The notes below the pieces were generated by a model that was given only the letters and a program-made list of their open reading frames with translations, was not told where the DNA came from and ran no database searches. Below, piece by piece: positions 1 through 10,717 of a DNA stretch of 64,000 nucleotides (positions are counted from its first letter, which is position 1; each line of letters opens with the position of its first letter). The stretch covers positions 13,143,760-13,207,759 of the forward strand of contig JAJEKV010000021.1 of assembly GCA_021234155.1 (NCBI GenBank), read 5' to 3'. This stretch comes from Isoetes taiwanensis (taxonomy: Eukaryota; Streptophyta; Lycopodiopsida; Isoetales; Isoetaceae). Made by a program: the position numbers and the translations under genes.

Positions 1-371
1 TTTTTTTCATGTGTAGACCCATTAGATAGGAGTTCTTGCAATTCTATTGGGATCTGCAACATTTTTAGGATTTAAATGCTTCTTAAGGAGATGATTGTAT
101 ATGAATCAAATTGTATGATATAAACCTTCATCTTGTTGTTAATACAAGAGAAATAAATCTAACCTAGGCATTTGTTAGTAATAGGCTACATATTAATATT
201 GAGTTAGAGAATGAAATTTCTAAGCTAACTTTCCCTGAGTCTTATAAGCCAAGTTGCCTCTTCTTTAATTTATAACTTAGCTTGCCCTATTAAACCAATA
301 CGTATAAGCTGAGCTCTTAAAAAAAGTATCTGCTTCCTTACCCACGGGGCCTGCCCCTCTTAACACAGCTA
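1..371. other. AT-rich stretch, no gene seen
   Basis: No coding frame or structured repeat is apparent. It lies directly upstream of a retrotransposon protease fragment and may be decayed element sequence. Confidence 0.4.
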
Positions 372-830
372 GTGCAAGAACACACGTTCCCTTGGAGCTA
401 CAAAATTAAGATTCCACTTAGTTTGTCCACGATCTTCAAACTTTGTTCTGCACTTCGGGAACAATTGCCTTTGTCCACTGTTTTTGTGGGTGAGGTGGCC
501 ACTTCCACGCCTGCTGTTCATGCCACTATGGGAAATCAGCAAGTTAATCACGTTCAAATCGATGGAGGTAGTGCAGTCAACCTCATCATGGACATACTTC
601 GGCAACAATTAGACATTAAGCAATTATATTGCGCTCCTTATGATATCAAACTTGCCAATGGTCACGTCACATGTCCATAAGGTATCACTCAGCTGATAAT
701 TAACATTGATGATCTCAAGTTCCCTCTGGAATTTGGTGTTTGGAAAGCCGGTCAAGGAATCTTGCAAGATCTGCCCATACCTCTTGTGGAATATAAATGA
801 ATTTTAAGGTAATGTCAAGAGGAATCTTCT
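372..830 (+). pseudogene. Retrotransposon aspartic protease fragment
   Basis: The frame from 372 contains the retropepsin-like signature VQIDGGSAVNLI, where DGG takes the place of the usual DSG/DTG active-site triplet. The same DGG form occurs in the protease of the complete gypsy element in this window (near 55790, minus). After the stop at 678-680 the same frame continues with ITQLIINIDDLKFPLEFGV, which looks like more of the same polyprotein, so the stop is an inactivating mutation. No zinc knuckle, RT or integrase is visible next to it. I read it as an isolated fragment of a Ty3/gypsy-type gag-pol gene. The assignment rests on one motif. Confidence 0.6.
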
Positions 831-1166
831 TGGAACTTTTGCATTAGATATCTGTAATATGCCATCTCGTAGAGCGAGCAGTATTCTTAGATGTAGGTTT
901 CTAAGAATCGAGGTGAAAATATCACATCCTGAACCTTATGTTTTTGTCAATTTTCTATTCGACCGTATTGTTTCTGGTCTTCATGTGTCAAATGATACTG
1001 TTTAATAACAATTGAAACAAAATTCCAAATGTTCAATACAAATTACAATATACTTGATAATGTGCAAACCAACTATGAAGAAGTATAAAGGTAATACATT
1101 AAATTTTTTCCCTTCACAAATAAAAACCTAACAAGTCTTACCTTGCTAAAACCTTCTGGTGTGCTT

Positions 1167-1203
<37 letters not shown>

Positions 1204-1706
1204 GCTTTCCCTTTTTTATTGCCATATACCCAATTCTTTCAATTTCTCTGTTCAAGCTTATGACAGACAGATTAGAATCCTTGTGGCAACTCTTAAATCA
1301 AACCAGCTGAAAGCCATTTTCCAGGCCCTATAAAGCATCAAATAGATGGGGCTTTTATTTTCTATTTCCAGTTTAGGGCTGCTGATGTAATAGCTCTAAG
1401 GACAACCTCTGATCTTAACAGCAAATTTGCTTAAATCTGTTGATGTAGTAGCTCTAAGAACAATCTCTGGAAGGTGAAAATTGCCATGGCTAAAACAGAG
1501 GACAAAGCTACATACACAGAATAATGGCTATGGCAAAAACATCACTGCAAGAAGTGACGCTTAAGAACAAATAAAGAAGTACATGTTTTCTTTCTTGATG
1601 TAGCTCTGAGAAGGTTTCTGGAAAGGACTTCAAACTCTTCTTTAGGAACAGAATCTATCATGGCACTAAAGTTGCCTTAAGCTACTTAAGATTATCTGCT
1701 GCAACT
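831..1706. other. Non-coding stretch with a T28 tract
   Basis: Contains a 28-base T run at 1172-1199, possibly the tail of a minus-strand retroposed copy, and three loose copies of a phrase around GATGTAGTAGCTCTAAGAA near 1383, 1443 and 1598. No gene recognised. Confidence 0.4.
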
Positions 1707-1962
1707 CTAATGTAAGCTTATGGCACGTTCTTTGGTACGGAATCCGTTATGCACTTTAAGGTTTGGGCAATGGAGAACTGAATTCATCTTTGGCATACAC
1801 CAAAAAAGCAAGAACACAGATGAATCCCAACAAAGTGTTCTAGAGATGCAATAAGAATCAAACCTCTGAAGATCCATTGGCCAGAATACTCCTTTTTTCT
1901 CAAAAGGAACGGAACTTGAGGAATTCACCTAAGTAGCCCCATCCTGCAAGATAATTACCTCG

Positions 1963-2121
1963 CCGCCACTGCAATCTGTTCATGTAAGCTGCTGATGATA
2001 AAAAATATTTCAACGAAATCTTGCAAGGGTGCCCTCGAAAAAATAGCTGTTGCAAACGTGAGAAAAAAGCAGCGCCATCACCACCAGAACTCGACAGTCT
2101 TGCCTGGCCTAGCAAAATCAT
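1963..2121 (-). CDS. Possible first exon, unknown protein
   Basis: A minus-strand frame starts at an ATG near 2121 and reads about 53 residues with an Arg/Ser/Leu-rich start, which would suit an organelle-targeting N terminus. It runs to a plausible splice donor (GCGAG then GTAATT, near 1962). I do not recognise the protein and could not place a second exon with confidence; a short ORF at 1707-1928 lies downstream on the same strand. It may be chance. Confidence 0.2.
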
Positions 2122-2437
2122 AGGAGTGGCTATGGCGTTGGATAGCTAAGGCAACGCTCCGCTGTCAGCAGCCGAGAATTTTTTAGCTTTTTTTTTTGCT
2201 ATTTTTTTCCCCACTCAGGAATATAAGGAATCGAAAGCATCGAATCTTGGTGAGAATGAATTATATATGTGTAGACATTCTTCTAATGTATTTTCTTCCA
2301 ATTGGAAATTTTTCAATTATTATTTTTATTTGTTACTTCTCTATTTTATGACCATCTTGATATCAAGATGTGCTATTGACAGAAGTTGCACATATGGATG
2401 TTAAAGGCTGAGTAAAAACATATGTCGGGACATGTGG

Positions 2438-2640
2438 CTACCCAGGAAAGGAAGGTGGCAAAGCAGGAGGTTGTGAGAAATCAACGTGCATAGAAGGTGG
2501 AGGGCCTAGACGAGACGAAGGGCCAGTCACAACGCCATCATTACTACTGTCACTTATTTCCACCACTTCTGGTGTTGCGGCAGCATGACCATTACCCTCT
2601 ATACTCGTAGCATGAACATTAGATTCCATGCCTGGCATAC
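2438..2640 (-). CDS. Last exon of the HUH gene
   Basis: The exon follows an acceptor (GATCATGCAG, ending at 2641) and encodes about 66 residues to a stop. It contains VVEISDSSNDG, which resembles a SUMO-interaction motif (hydrophobic core followed by acidic/Ser residues), and ends in a Pro-rich tail. It has no stop codon of its own before the end, unlike the upstream exon, so it may be the best preserved part of the gene. The exon assignment is inferred from splice-site fit and continuous acidic/Ser-rich composition. Confidence 0.4.
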
Positions 2641-4080
2641 CTGCATGATCAAACTAGATGCATATTATGAACCACATTAAACTACCACAACATATCGTAC
2701 TTACATCCACAAGATTTGCACAGAAACAAAAAAGGAAATCCACGTTCATTTCAAAATAACGTCACATGGAAGAAAAAACAACACATCAACAACTGAATAC
2801 TTGCCCATTGCCATGCTGTAATTAACCAAATTCAGAGGAATGAAGTCAGTTCCCATGCCCTCTCCCTCCACAACAGGTCTCTACTCCTCATCCTGCACAT
2901 CAATAAAGTGTGCATCATCATCGCCCTCGCTACCTGCATCATCCCAGTAACGCTTCCTCGCCTTCCCAAGCCTCTCCACTGGCTGCATTCCAGCAGGCAC
3001 ACCAAACAACACACATCTCACATCACTATTGCATGCTTAGGATTGAGGGTCATCATCCATACTGCTTTCACCCTGTGCTCAGATATGAAGGCTGTGTTTG
3101 TGGGCAAGATCCATTGACTCGAGAGCACAAATTTCCTCGTTAGCAACATGCGACAGACAGTGTAAACCAAATCCGCAGACACTTGTTTTCTACCATGTCC
3201 AATACAATAAGGTTCTTCAAATCCCATGCACCATACCTCAAATAAAGATCTTTGCCTATTTCTAACTGCTTCTCACTAACATTATGGAGGCAGAACTTGT
3301 AATGGACTTTCCCGTAGTCCTTCAAGCAATAGCCCACGATCCCCTTGAAGCAATGAAGCTTCGTGTTCTTCAGGACCTTACAGATTAACAGCACACCCAC
3401 CCAACCAAAGTACTTCTTTATTGCAGTGTTAACTTGTCTAGGAGTCTTAATGGCTGTCCTGAAGACTGCCTGGCAATGTAGGTGATCCAATTTTGAACCC
3501 CTTCCCAATGCCACTGCTCCAGCAACAGTATTAGACTTACAGAAACTCGAACGATCGTACATATACTCTGGGATATCCATTCCTGCATATCCCAGAGTGA
3601 CACTGACATCAAGCAGACCGATACCTTCCTCTACAACCTTTCCATACTCCCTCGCCCTTGCACTGCCCCTACCTTTCCTACTGACGTCCATCAGCTCATC
3701 TATGGTGCCGGCATACAAATTCACACCAAGCCTACCATTCCCCTTTCTAGCCTGCCTCTTCCGCATACTTGTTGATGGATGGGTAGCAACACCAAATCCA
3801 AGCTCTTGCAAATACTTGCAGCACAGCTTCAAACAATACAGTAAAATAAACACTAGGCTATGCCATACCTGCAACCGGCCTTCGCCTTTAAGCCTGTGCC
3901 ATGCCGACCACCTCGTTACACCACCTACATGTTGCAACCAAATCGACATCTGGAGCAGCTAATGGCCTCCTCAAACATTGCAAAGGATCGGCCATCCAAA
4001 CGGTGACACTCTCTCCAACACTCGGACTCCACATTCCAGCATTAGACTTTTACGTATACCTGTACGAATACAAGCCCTAA
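2438..4080 (-). pseudogene. Rep-like HUH endonuclease gene (Replitron-type), degraded
   Basis: The core frame (3949 to 3140) has an HxH motif in DHLHCQAVF (His156 and His158 of that frame), preceded by ALGRG. About 50 residues on is GYCLKDYGK (Tyr207, Lys210), the Y-x-x-K arrangement of single-tyrosine HUH nucleases that nick and join single-stranded DNA. After a frameshift near 3150-3200 the coding continues in other frames (VCRMLLTRKFVLSSQWILP, then VLFGVPAGMQPVERLGKAR) to an acidic stretch. A GT..AG intron (2641-2800) leads to a last exon (2640-2438) rich in Pro and Ser. Upstream coding (DVDLVATCRWCNEVV, about 4080-3900) is in another frame, so a further small intron or frameshift is needed. 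No helicase Walker motif is visible, which argues against Helitrons and CRESS-virus Rep. The best match I know is the Replitron RepHUH family. Family placement is from motif recall, not a search. Confidence 0.6.
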
Positions 4081-4125
4081 AAACCTTAGGGTACACTATA
4101 CTGAAACGCCGAGCACACGTTTACC

Positions 4126-4576
4126 GGCGCGGGATATCCTTACCCTGGTTTCGGGGATCCCGGAGGGGTGATACCGGAGGACGGGATCCCCAAGAGGTGT
4201 GATCCCGGAGGACGGGATCCCCGGTTACTGCGCAGTTACTGTGCAAAAATCTTGGCCCTTATAGGGATTTTTGGGGCAAATTTGTTGTGGGATTTTCTCC
4301 CTCGATCCGGCACCGAATCGCATGGGATCAGTTCGTAGCTGGTCGGAATCGGGAGGGCAAGGGGATCAGGTAGATGCAGAGGAGGAAGCAGGGCGAGCGC
4401 CGCTGCACTGGCCTCGCTCCAATCCGGCAAAAAAAACAGCAAAAACTGCGCAGTAAGGCATTAACTGCGCAGTTAACTGTGGGATCCCGGAGGAGGGGAT
4501 CTCGCGTGGGGATCCCGGAGGAGGGGATCCCATTTCCCTCCGGGATCCCCCAAACCAGGGTAAGACTATCCCAAAC
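4126..4576. mobile_element. Mutator-like MITE
   Basis: The ends carry inverted repeats of about 40 bp. The left end (from 4131) reads GGGATATCCTTACCCTGG and the right end, reversed, reads GGGATAGTCTTACCCTGG; the match continues through GGATCCCGGAGG with few mismatches. The element is flanked by the direct repeat CACGTTTACC (4116-4125 and 4577-4586), a 9-10 bp target duplication typical of Mutator-like elements. The interior repeats GGGATCCCGGAGGA several times and holds two ACTGCGCAGTTA-type palindromes. It encodes no protein and inserted just upstream of the HUH gene. Confidence 0.7.
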
Positions 4577-4586
4577 CACGTTTACC

Positions 4587-5589
4587 AGCCCACGTCAATA
4601 GTTCCAAAGTATTTGTACACCAAATAACCAGCCCATTCAATTTGAATCTAAGGAACATTCTTCATCAAACAATCGTTTACCCCTTCGGGCAACCCAAGGG
4701 AGGAGTGAATTTTCTTTATTACCATATCCTATCCCTTGATTAGGAAAGCGGCATAAAGGCAATCTGGTCACATAAACGCCAATCCAAGGGTCACGATCAT
4801 TTCGAATCGTTAAGACCAAGGCTCCTCTGTTGCGGAGCATGGCCTCTTCCTCGCTTGCTTGTCCGTGCAATGCCTGTTTGCATTACGTTTTACGTCAGAT
4901 TTATGCAGAACAAGAAGAAGAGGCCACCGGACTGGAGCGCCTTTGCGTGATTACAGAAATCAGACCCGGTAGGTCTTTCATATTTCCGTCGTTGCTTTGC
5001 TGGAGCAGTTCTTGAACAGAATCACGGGAAATAGAAATCTTTCAAATTTCGTTACTTAGCCCTCTTCTGCAGCAAAATCTTTCCAAATCCTTGCTTTGCC
5101 GTCGCAATAATGATGCAGCATTCTTTTAACTCGCAGTTTTTCAACTCCAAAACTCCTGATCCAGCTGGAGATTCTTGTTTTGTTTGCCGGCCTCGTTTGC
5201 GTGGATTCAGTTTAATTCGTAGCCTCGCAGAAAGGGCCAATCTATAAAAGTTTGCAGCTGCGCCAATTTCTATTGCCTCCAACACATATTTGCTCTGTTT
5301 CTGCTGCATCATGCTCTATAGAATGTTGAGACTTCAGAGTTCATATTTCGTGTTGAGAAGTTAAGATTCAGACTCATTATGAAATTTCACAGTAATCATA
5401 CAGAATACTACGCGAATCGGATATGCAAGTTTTTCCTGTCGGACGGATTTGAGCGGCAAAAGGAGTTCTATTTGTTGAAAATTGCCAAGCAATTTGTTTT
5501 AATGAAGTCCAGTTACTAATCCAAGCTGTCGTGCGTCGAAATCTAAGATTTACTTGGCCTTGGGGCTTTGAGAAGGTAATTTGTTTGGG
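4587..5589 (+). promoter_or_regulatory. Upstream region / possible 5' UTR of Serinc gene
   Basis: No coding exon is demonstrable. An in-frame TGA at 5569-5571 precedes the chosen start codon at 5590. An ATG-led frame at 4839 reads 40-odd Cys-rich residues to a GT donor near 4968; it could be a 5' leader exon, but I found no frame-consistent way to join it to the Serinc coding exons. No clear TATA box was identified. Confidence 0.35.
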
Positions 5590-8261
5590 ATGGCAGACAA
5601 TGCTAGCAATATTAGCAGAAGCCTTAGCATAACGATACAGAAAAAGCCATGCACAGAATTTTGCATCAGTCAGCCTTGTGCTTCGCCTAATAGAACAGCA
5701 GCAAGATACATATACGGCATTATATTTCTGCTTACAACTCTGATCGCATGGATGGTGCGCGATTATAGTCATAGTTCCCTGGCGGAGCTACATTGTAAGC
5801 AACCCATTCCAAATTGCAGTTTTAAACACTAGCTTGATGTCAAACTTTTGTATCCCCTGTTATTACTTTTGCCCCCACCGTACGATAATTCGTTCTTGCT
5901 TGCAGCTGATTTTGTTGAATGCTCATAGAAGTTGAGATATTGAAATGCATTTGTATCTGCACTTCTTCTTTTGCAGATTTGAGAGGCTGTGAAGGTGGTC
6001 ACAATTGCTTGGGATCTGAGGGAGTTCTTCGAGTCAGCTTCGGATGCTTTGTATGCTCTGTTTCTGTGCCTAATCTTGTTATACGTTTCGTTGTCTTAAG
6101 TCTTATTTCGCACGCAGGTATTCTTTTTAGTCATGTTCTTGACAACCGTCGGAACAACGAAAGTTTATGGCCCTAGGGACCTGTGGCACTCAGGATGGTG
6201 GCCACTTAAATGCCTGCTTTGGATTGTTTTGATGATCGTTCCGTTTTTTGTTCCACCAGTGTTCATCCATATATACGGTAAGTACTGCTTGTGTTCTTTT
6301 ATTTTCTTTTATGGTGTATGACACTGCGTTTTTATCACAGGTGAGGCTGCTCGCTACGGGGCAGGGTAAGACGAGTCTTACACTTCATTACCATTTTAAG
6401 AATTCTCTCAACAAAGGTAGTTACATAACATAGCCCTCTTACCTTCTCGGAAACCACAGGATTTTGGGCAGACTTCCACCTTTTTTAGCTGCAATCTAGC
6501 CTAGCACATAAGCTTTCTTTTGAGATGCAGATCCTTTGTAGCTAAGATAAAATTGAGACATACATTTTACTCCAAACACACTGCCTAACATGAAATTCAT
6601 CTTCTGCTTCCGTTTCAGGGGTTTGTTGAAAATTGGATGCTCAGTCATTCAGGCAACTTGTATAACTGCTACCTTAACTTCTCTGCAGGATATTTCTTCT
6701 TGTTCAAGTTCTAAGTTTTATAAACTTTATTTACTGGTGGAATGAGGATTGGCTTTCAGAAAAAAGAATACGCCGATGGTAAGCTCTTTGTCTATTAAGT
6801 TCCTTTCAGCTAGTCAAAATTTGGGGCCATCGGTTCACCTCTCAGACTCTTGATGATGAATGTCTTTGTAGCCGAATACCAATGGTGTTGGTGACGATTG
6901 GTTCATTTGGAGTATCCTTCCTGGCAATTGCTGTTATGTACATTTGGTTTGCTCCACGAAGAGACTGTTACCTGAACATTGTCCTTGTGACATTAACGGT
7001 GATACTCATCCATATTATGAGCAGCATTTCACTTCACTCAAAAGTATGTCTGAACCTGATGATATTATTAGCTTGCAAATCATGATATTGTTCTTTGCAG
7101 TCCCAAGTGTTTGCTAAGTTGAAAATATTCTAGATCAATGCCGGACTGATGACATCTGGACTCATGGCAACATACTTGGTCTTCCTCTGCTGGTCTGCTA
7201 TAATGAGGTGTGGAATAGTCAGTAACAATTATCTGAAATATTACCTTCATAAGTTTAAGTCACTGGAAGTGACTAGTGATTTGGTTTGTTTTAATAGTGA
7301 ACCACTATCTGAAACCTGCAACACTAGGCCGCGACAATCAGGAAAAGGTGATTGGCTTACAGTTGTGGTAAGTAATTCCTCAATGCACTTATCTTATTGT
7401 GCTTGAAAGATAAATGGTCTATTAACAATTGCTTTACGAATTTTACAGATCATATAACCGTGTTTTGCATGTATCTGATCTACAAAAGACTATTTTATAT
7501 CTTAGTTTTTGCACACTAATCTACATGCATGACTTTTATGCTTGCATTTCTCCTCTCAATATGGCAGAAGATTTCATCTTGCAGACATAGTAACACAATG
7601 CCCTTTTTTCTCTTTCTATACATTCACTTCTTTTTTTGTCATGTCAACAACAATTTCATCTAGTAAGTGGTACTAAGATTTAAAGCCCCTGTTTATTTCA
7701 GAGTTTTGTAATTGCCGTGTCAGCAATTGTCATGGCAACATACTCTACAGGCATAGACTCCAAGGCTTTCACGGTAAGTAGCTGCCATTTTTAAGTGCTG
7801 TTTTGTTCCTTTGGAAAACGTTGTTACAGGAAAGCATTGACCATCCATAATCTTTGTCTGCAGTTGCCGAAGAACTCATTTGACCTTGATGATGAAGTGC
7901 CATATGGATATGGTTTCTTCCACTTTGTATTTGCAATTGGTTCCATGTATTTTGCCATGCTCTTTGTTGGGTGGAATCTTCACCAGACTATGCACAAGTG
8001 AGGTTTGCTCTCCATAAGTGGAACGAGGGAACAGATTTGTTAATCACTTGATGGCTCAAACAGGTTCAGCATTGACGTTGGGTGGGCAAGTGTATGGGTA
8101 AAAGCTGCAAATGAATGGGTTGCTGGCGGAATATACAGTTGGGTATCCTCTTTCCTTATTTTTCTGTTCACTTTGGATCATTATGGTAACAGCGCTATTG
8201 TGCACCTTATGCAGTTTGGACAATGATTGGCCGCTTCGTTCTTAGAAACAGAGAATTCTAA
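5590..8261 (+). CDS. MEE55: Serinc-domain membrane protein (TMS1/MEE55-like), 12 exons
   Basis: Exons: 5590-5794, 5977-6050, 6118-6277, 6341-6365, 6689-6778, 6872-7043, 7134-7207, 7298-7367, 7702-7773, 7864-7997, 8064-8142, 8193-8261. All introns are GT..AG and the exons sum to 1224 nt (407 residues plus stop) in one open frame. Serinc proteins are multi-pass membrane proteins linked to serine incorporation into phosphatidylserine and sphingolipids; that activity has been questioned for animal members. Landmarks: a hydrophilic N terminus of about 38 residues, first membrane span near residues 40-56 ending in AWMVRDY, then CLGSEGVLRVSFGCF, RDLWHSGWWPLK, APRRDCYLN, VPYGYGFFHFVFA, VGWNLHQTMHK and FSIDVGWASVWVK. 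These match the plant MEE55-type subfamily, including its length. Two oddities: exon 4 is only 25 nt and the last intron only 50 nt. Reading through that intron would give a different C terminus, so the last exon is the least certain. Confidence 0.88.
6341..6365 (+). CDS. MEE55: Serinc exon 4 (25-nt microexon)
   Basis: This exon encodes EAARYGAG, matching the conserved Serinc segment (G-E-x-A-x-x-G-A-G) between membrane spans. It lies between an acceptor TTATCACAG and donor GTAAGA, and its phase joins exactly to exons 3 and 5. Homology-blind gene finders are likely to miss it. Confidence 0.75.
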
Positions 8262-9014
8262 TCTCTAATGGTGTGATTCATATCTACTAGTCACTGTAAA
8301 TAGCAAAAGTGGTCCATTGTGCGCATTTAAGAGACTACTTTAGTGTGCATCGAGGAAGCTTTGTACAATCGGCATTAGTGAGCAAAAGACAGACTGGACA
8401 GGAAAGAATAGATAGATACCTATGACAGAAGAAGCTTGATGGGAAAAAGAAAAGGGTGTAAAAATGATTTCTGGAATGCAATTTTGTGTAGTGACAGAAG
8501 AAATTTAGTACGCAGCAAGAGGTCCAGTCAAAGGGACAGTGCGGCTACAGCTTTCTTTGTGTGTTGTATTCGGATGGGATGGCACCAGAGCAGGTCACGA
8601 GATAGTCGTATATTCGAGTAGCTGACACTTCTGTCGGTACCAAAAAGACGCGTAATGGGTTGTCAGAATTCCCATTCCAAAAGAATCCACTTTTAAGGAC
8701 TATAAAGCTAATTATTCAAGGATTCCCGTTTGGTGCAACAGTATTTCCATCCTTTTTTACCAGATCCCGGAAAAGAGTCCAATGGCATTACTTAAACAAG
8801 ATAGCCAGTGCACTCCTTTTGCACAGTCAAGTTTACCCATTTGCATCAGAGCTAAAGCAGACATTAAAGCCTAATATAAATATAAATTCTGCTATGTGTT
8901 TTTTTTGGCTTTTATAATCTATATAATATGAGAAGAGACCTTCCTCTTGTAAGTTATATGGACCTTACTGAAGTAGGGTGGGGTTGCCATGTCTCGCGCA
9001 CATAAAAGGCATTT
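8262..9014. other. 3' flank of the Serinc gene, no further gene seen
   Basis: The first few hundred bases are probably 3' UTR. A short open frame at 8660-8917 has no recognisable features. Confidence 0.4.
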
Positions 9015-9132
9015 ACACAACAAATAGTCAAAAACTCTTCACAATTGTTCAACCTAGGTATCCCTTGATACCTACACAACAAATGGTCAAAAACTCTTCA
9101 CGATTGTTCAACCTAGGTACCCCTTGATACCT
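9015..9132. repeat. 59-bp tandem repeat, two copies
   Basis: Two consecutive units each read roughly ACACAACAAATRGTCAAAA, then CTCTTCAC, then CAACCTAGGTA and CCCTTGATACCT. Copies differ at only a few positions. Each contains the small palindrome CCTAGG. Confidence 0.8.
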
Positions 9133-9780
9133 AATCGGATATTCTATGCGTGGAAAAAAAAAACTGCCCTTAAAAAACCCAAGGGTAATAAGATATGGGG
9201 CTTCAAAGTTAGGGGGGTCTAGGCGCCCCTATCGCGGGATATATTGCCCTCCCACGCCGTGTTTGAACCCTAGTTTCGAGATCCCTTTGGCTTGCCCTTC
9301 GATAGGTGGGGTACGTATTCATCATCTCATCATGATCCCTTGTCTACGCTTGACAATCCTCTAGTCGTCACGAGCGACACGCCTATCCTGCACGTGCTAT
9401 CCCCCTTCCGTCCCTTCGCGCACTGGCTTCGCCATGCCACCGTGGCCGAAGGCTTCACGCCCTCGCGGTTGCGGGGCTCTAGCCCTTTACGCTGGTCCAG
9501 AGACCATCGAGCGTCACCAAATATGGCGCTCCTATCGCCAATTTGATGGCCTTTCTGGCCCCCTTTTGGCAATGCCCCACGAGGGATTTGATTGAATTAT
9601 CTCTAATTCTCACCCAGACTGCTCAGGTCTGCCGAATTGGCCACCATCATAGGATGAACCACCTCACACATTCGGTGTAAGGCACCATCATGAGCTCAAG
9701 GCTTTAAAAAGAGCGAGGATTTCCCATTCGATCCCCACCTATCTCCACCAGTCTTGATCCGGCCTGTTCGAGTGAAGGTA
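9133..9780. other. GC-rich block, possibly a decayed LTR
   Basis: This stretch is clearly more GC-rich than its flanks. It ends with a TATA-like TTTAAAAAG (about 9704) and a potential donor GTAAGC (9778) ahead of a short coding frame. It could be a promoter and leader exon, or a retrotransposon LTR; I found no second copy in the window. Confidence 0.25.
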
Positions 9781-9891
9781 AGCGCCTGCAAAGTTATCTT
9801 TGTTTAGACTTTTCTCTTCACGTTTGTCATTCAACTAATGTATGTTTGTCTCTGATCTGCAGCGATATGGAAGGATCATAGAGAAAAAGTT

Positions 9892-10189
9892 CCGATTTTG
9901 GGAGCTGCCACCATGGCAGGAAGCTGCCAAAAACTCCCTCCCCGCACAAAAAGAGGAAGCGTCGTGACTCTTCGGCAACTGAAGAAACCGGCTCCTTCAA
10001 GTTGAAAAATTGTTTGGTGAACCATGCCGAGATTGCAACTACTGCTGGCTCCAACCTGAATGTTGAGGTCACTCCTGAGATTATCGATCAGGTCCAGCAT
10101 GCCAAGGATGACCATGATATGGTGCATTGCAGTGTCACTATGGCAGAAGGGGACCGGGTGAAGTTCGAGAGCCCGGTCAACCCAGATTA
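9892..10189 (+). CDS. Short basic/acidic ORF, unknown
   Basis: About 100 codons stay open after ATGGAAGGATCATAG, that is, a four-residue start followed by a stop. The frame includes a nuclear-localisation-like KKRKRR and ends FESPVNPD before TAA. A plausible acceptor (CTGATCTGCAG, ending 9862) lies just upstream. I do not recognise the product. It could be the gag start of a retroelement whose LTR is the GC-rich block to the left, or the first coding exon of a decayed gene. Confidence 0.25.
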
Positions 10190-10717
10190 AGCTCCCTGCT
10201 GGCTATTGCTCCCATCCCTAAAATGTTGTTGGGCAATGGACTCATATAACTATGTAACTCCCTGTTATATGCCGTCTAACTACCTACTGCCACTATGGTT
10301 TTCTCGTGCTGCCTTTTTTCGGAAAAATATATGCACTTTTTGGCAAGAAGTGAATGAATCATATTTAAAAAATGTGTTTATTGCAAAACCGTTAACAAGT
10401 ATTAGCTGTATTGTAGATAAGTTAATTAGTTCACCAATTAACATCTTAGTCTTCTGCCCATCAAAATAGCATAGATCTCCCATGTAAGTCATTTCTGTAA
10501 ATATTAGCTACTCTTCCACAGTCTCGTCTGAATCATATACAACCTGTATAATGAAGTGAAAATGGTTAGGCCTAGTCTAGATTCATACAAATAGCATGTT
10601 CACCATGGGATAAGGAGAAAACTTTTCTGCAACAGCTGTGTCTAATGAAAGTGGTGAAGATGTCCCATTGCCCTGTTATTTAATGGTTCACTTAACATAA
10701 GTATGCATGAATGAGAT
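10190..10717. other. AT-rich stretch, nothing recognised
   Basis: Only short chance frames; no repeat structure or motif seen. Confidence 0.4.

Noticed and set aside
2438-4080. Integrated geminivirus or other CRESS-virus Rep
   Set aside because: The HUH motifs would fit, but no helicase motif, coat-protein frame or viral origin stem-loop is visible, and the gene is spliced with an unrelated C-terminal exon.
4830-5015. Cys-rich frame as first coding exon of the Serinc gene
   Set aside because: No frame-consistent splice to the coding exons was found; the start at 5590 gives the expected N-terminal length for this subfamily.
9015-9132. CRISPR-like array
   Set aside because: Two direct copies with no spacers; a simple tandem duplication.
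10280-10492. Overlapping short frames in AT-rich DNA
   Set aside because: Low-complexity composition, no motif.
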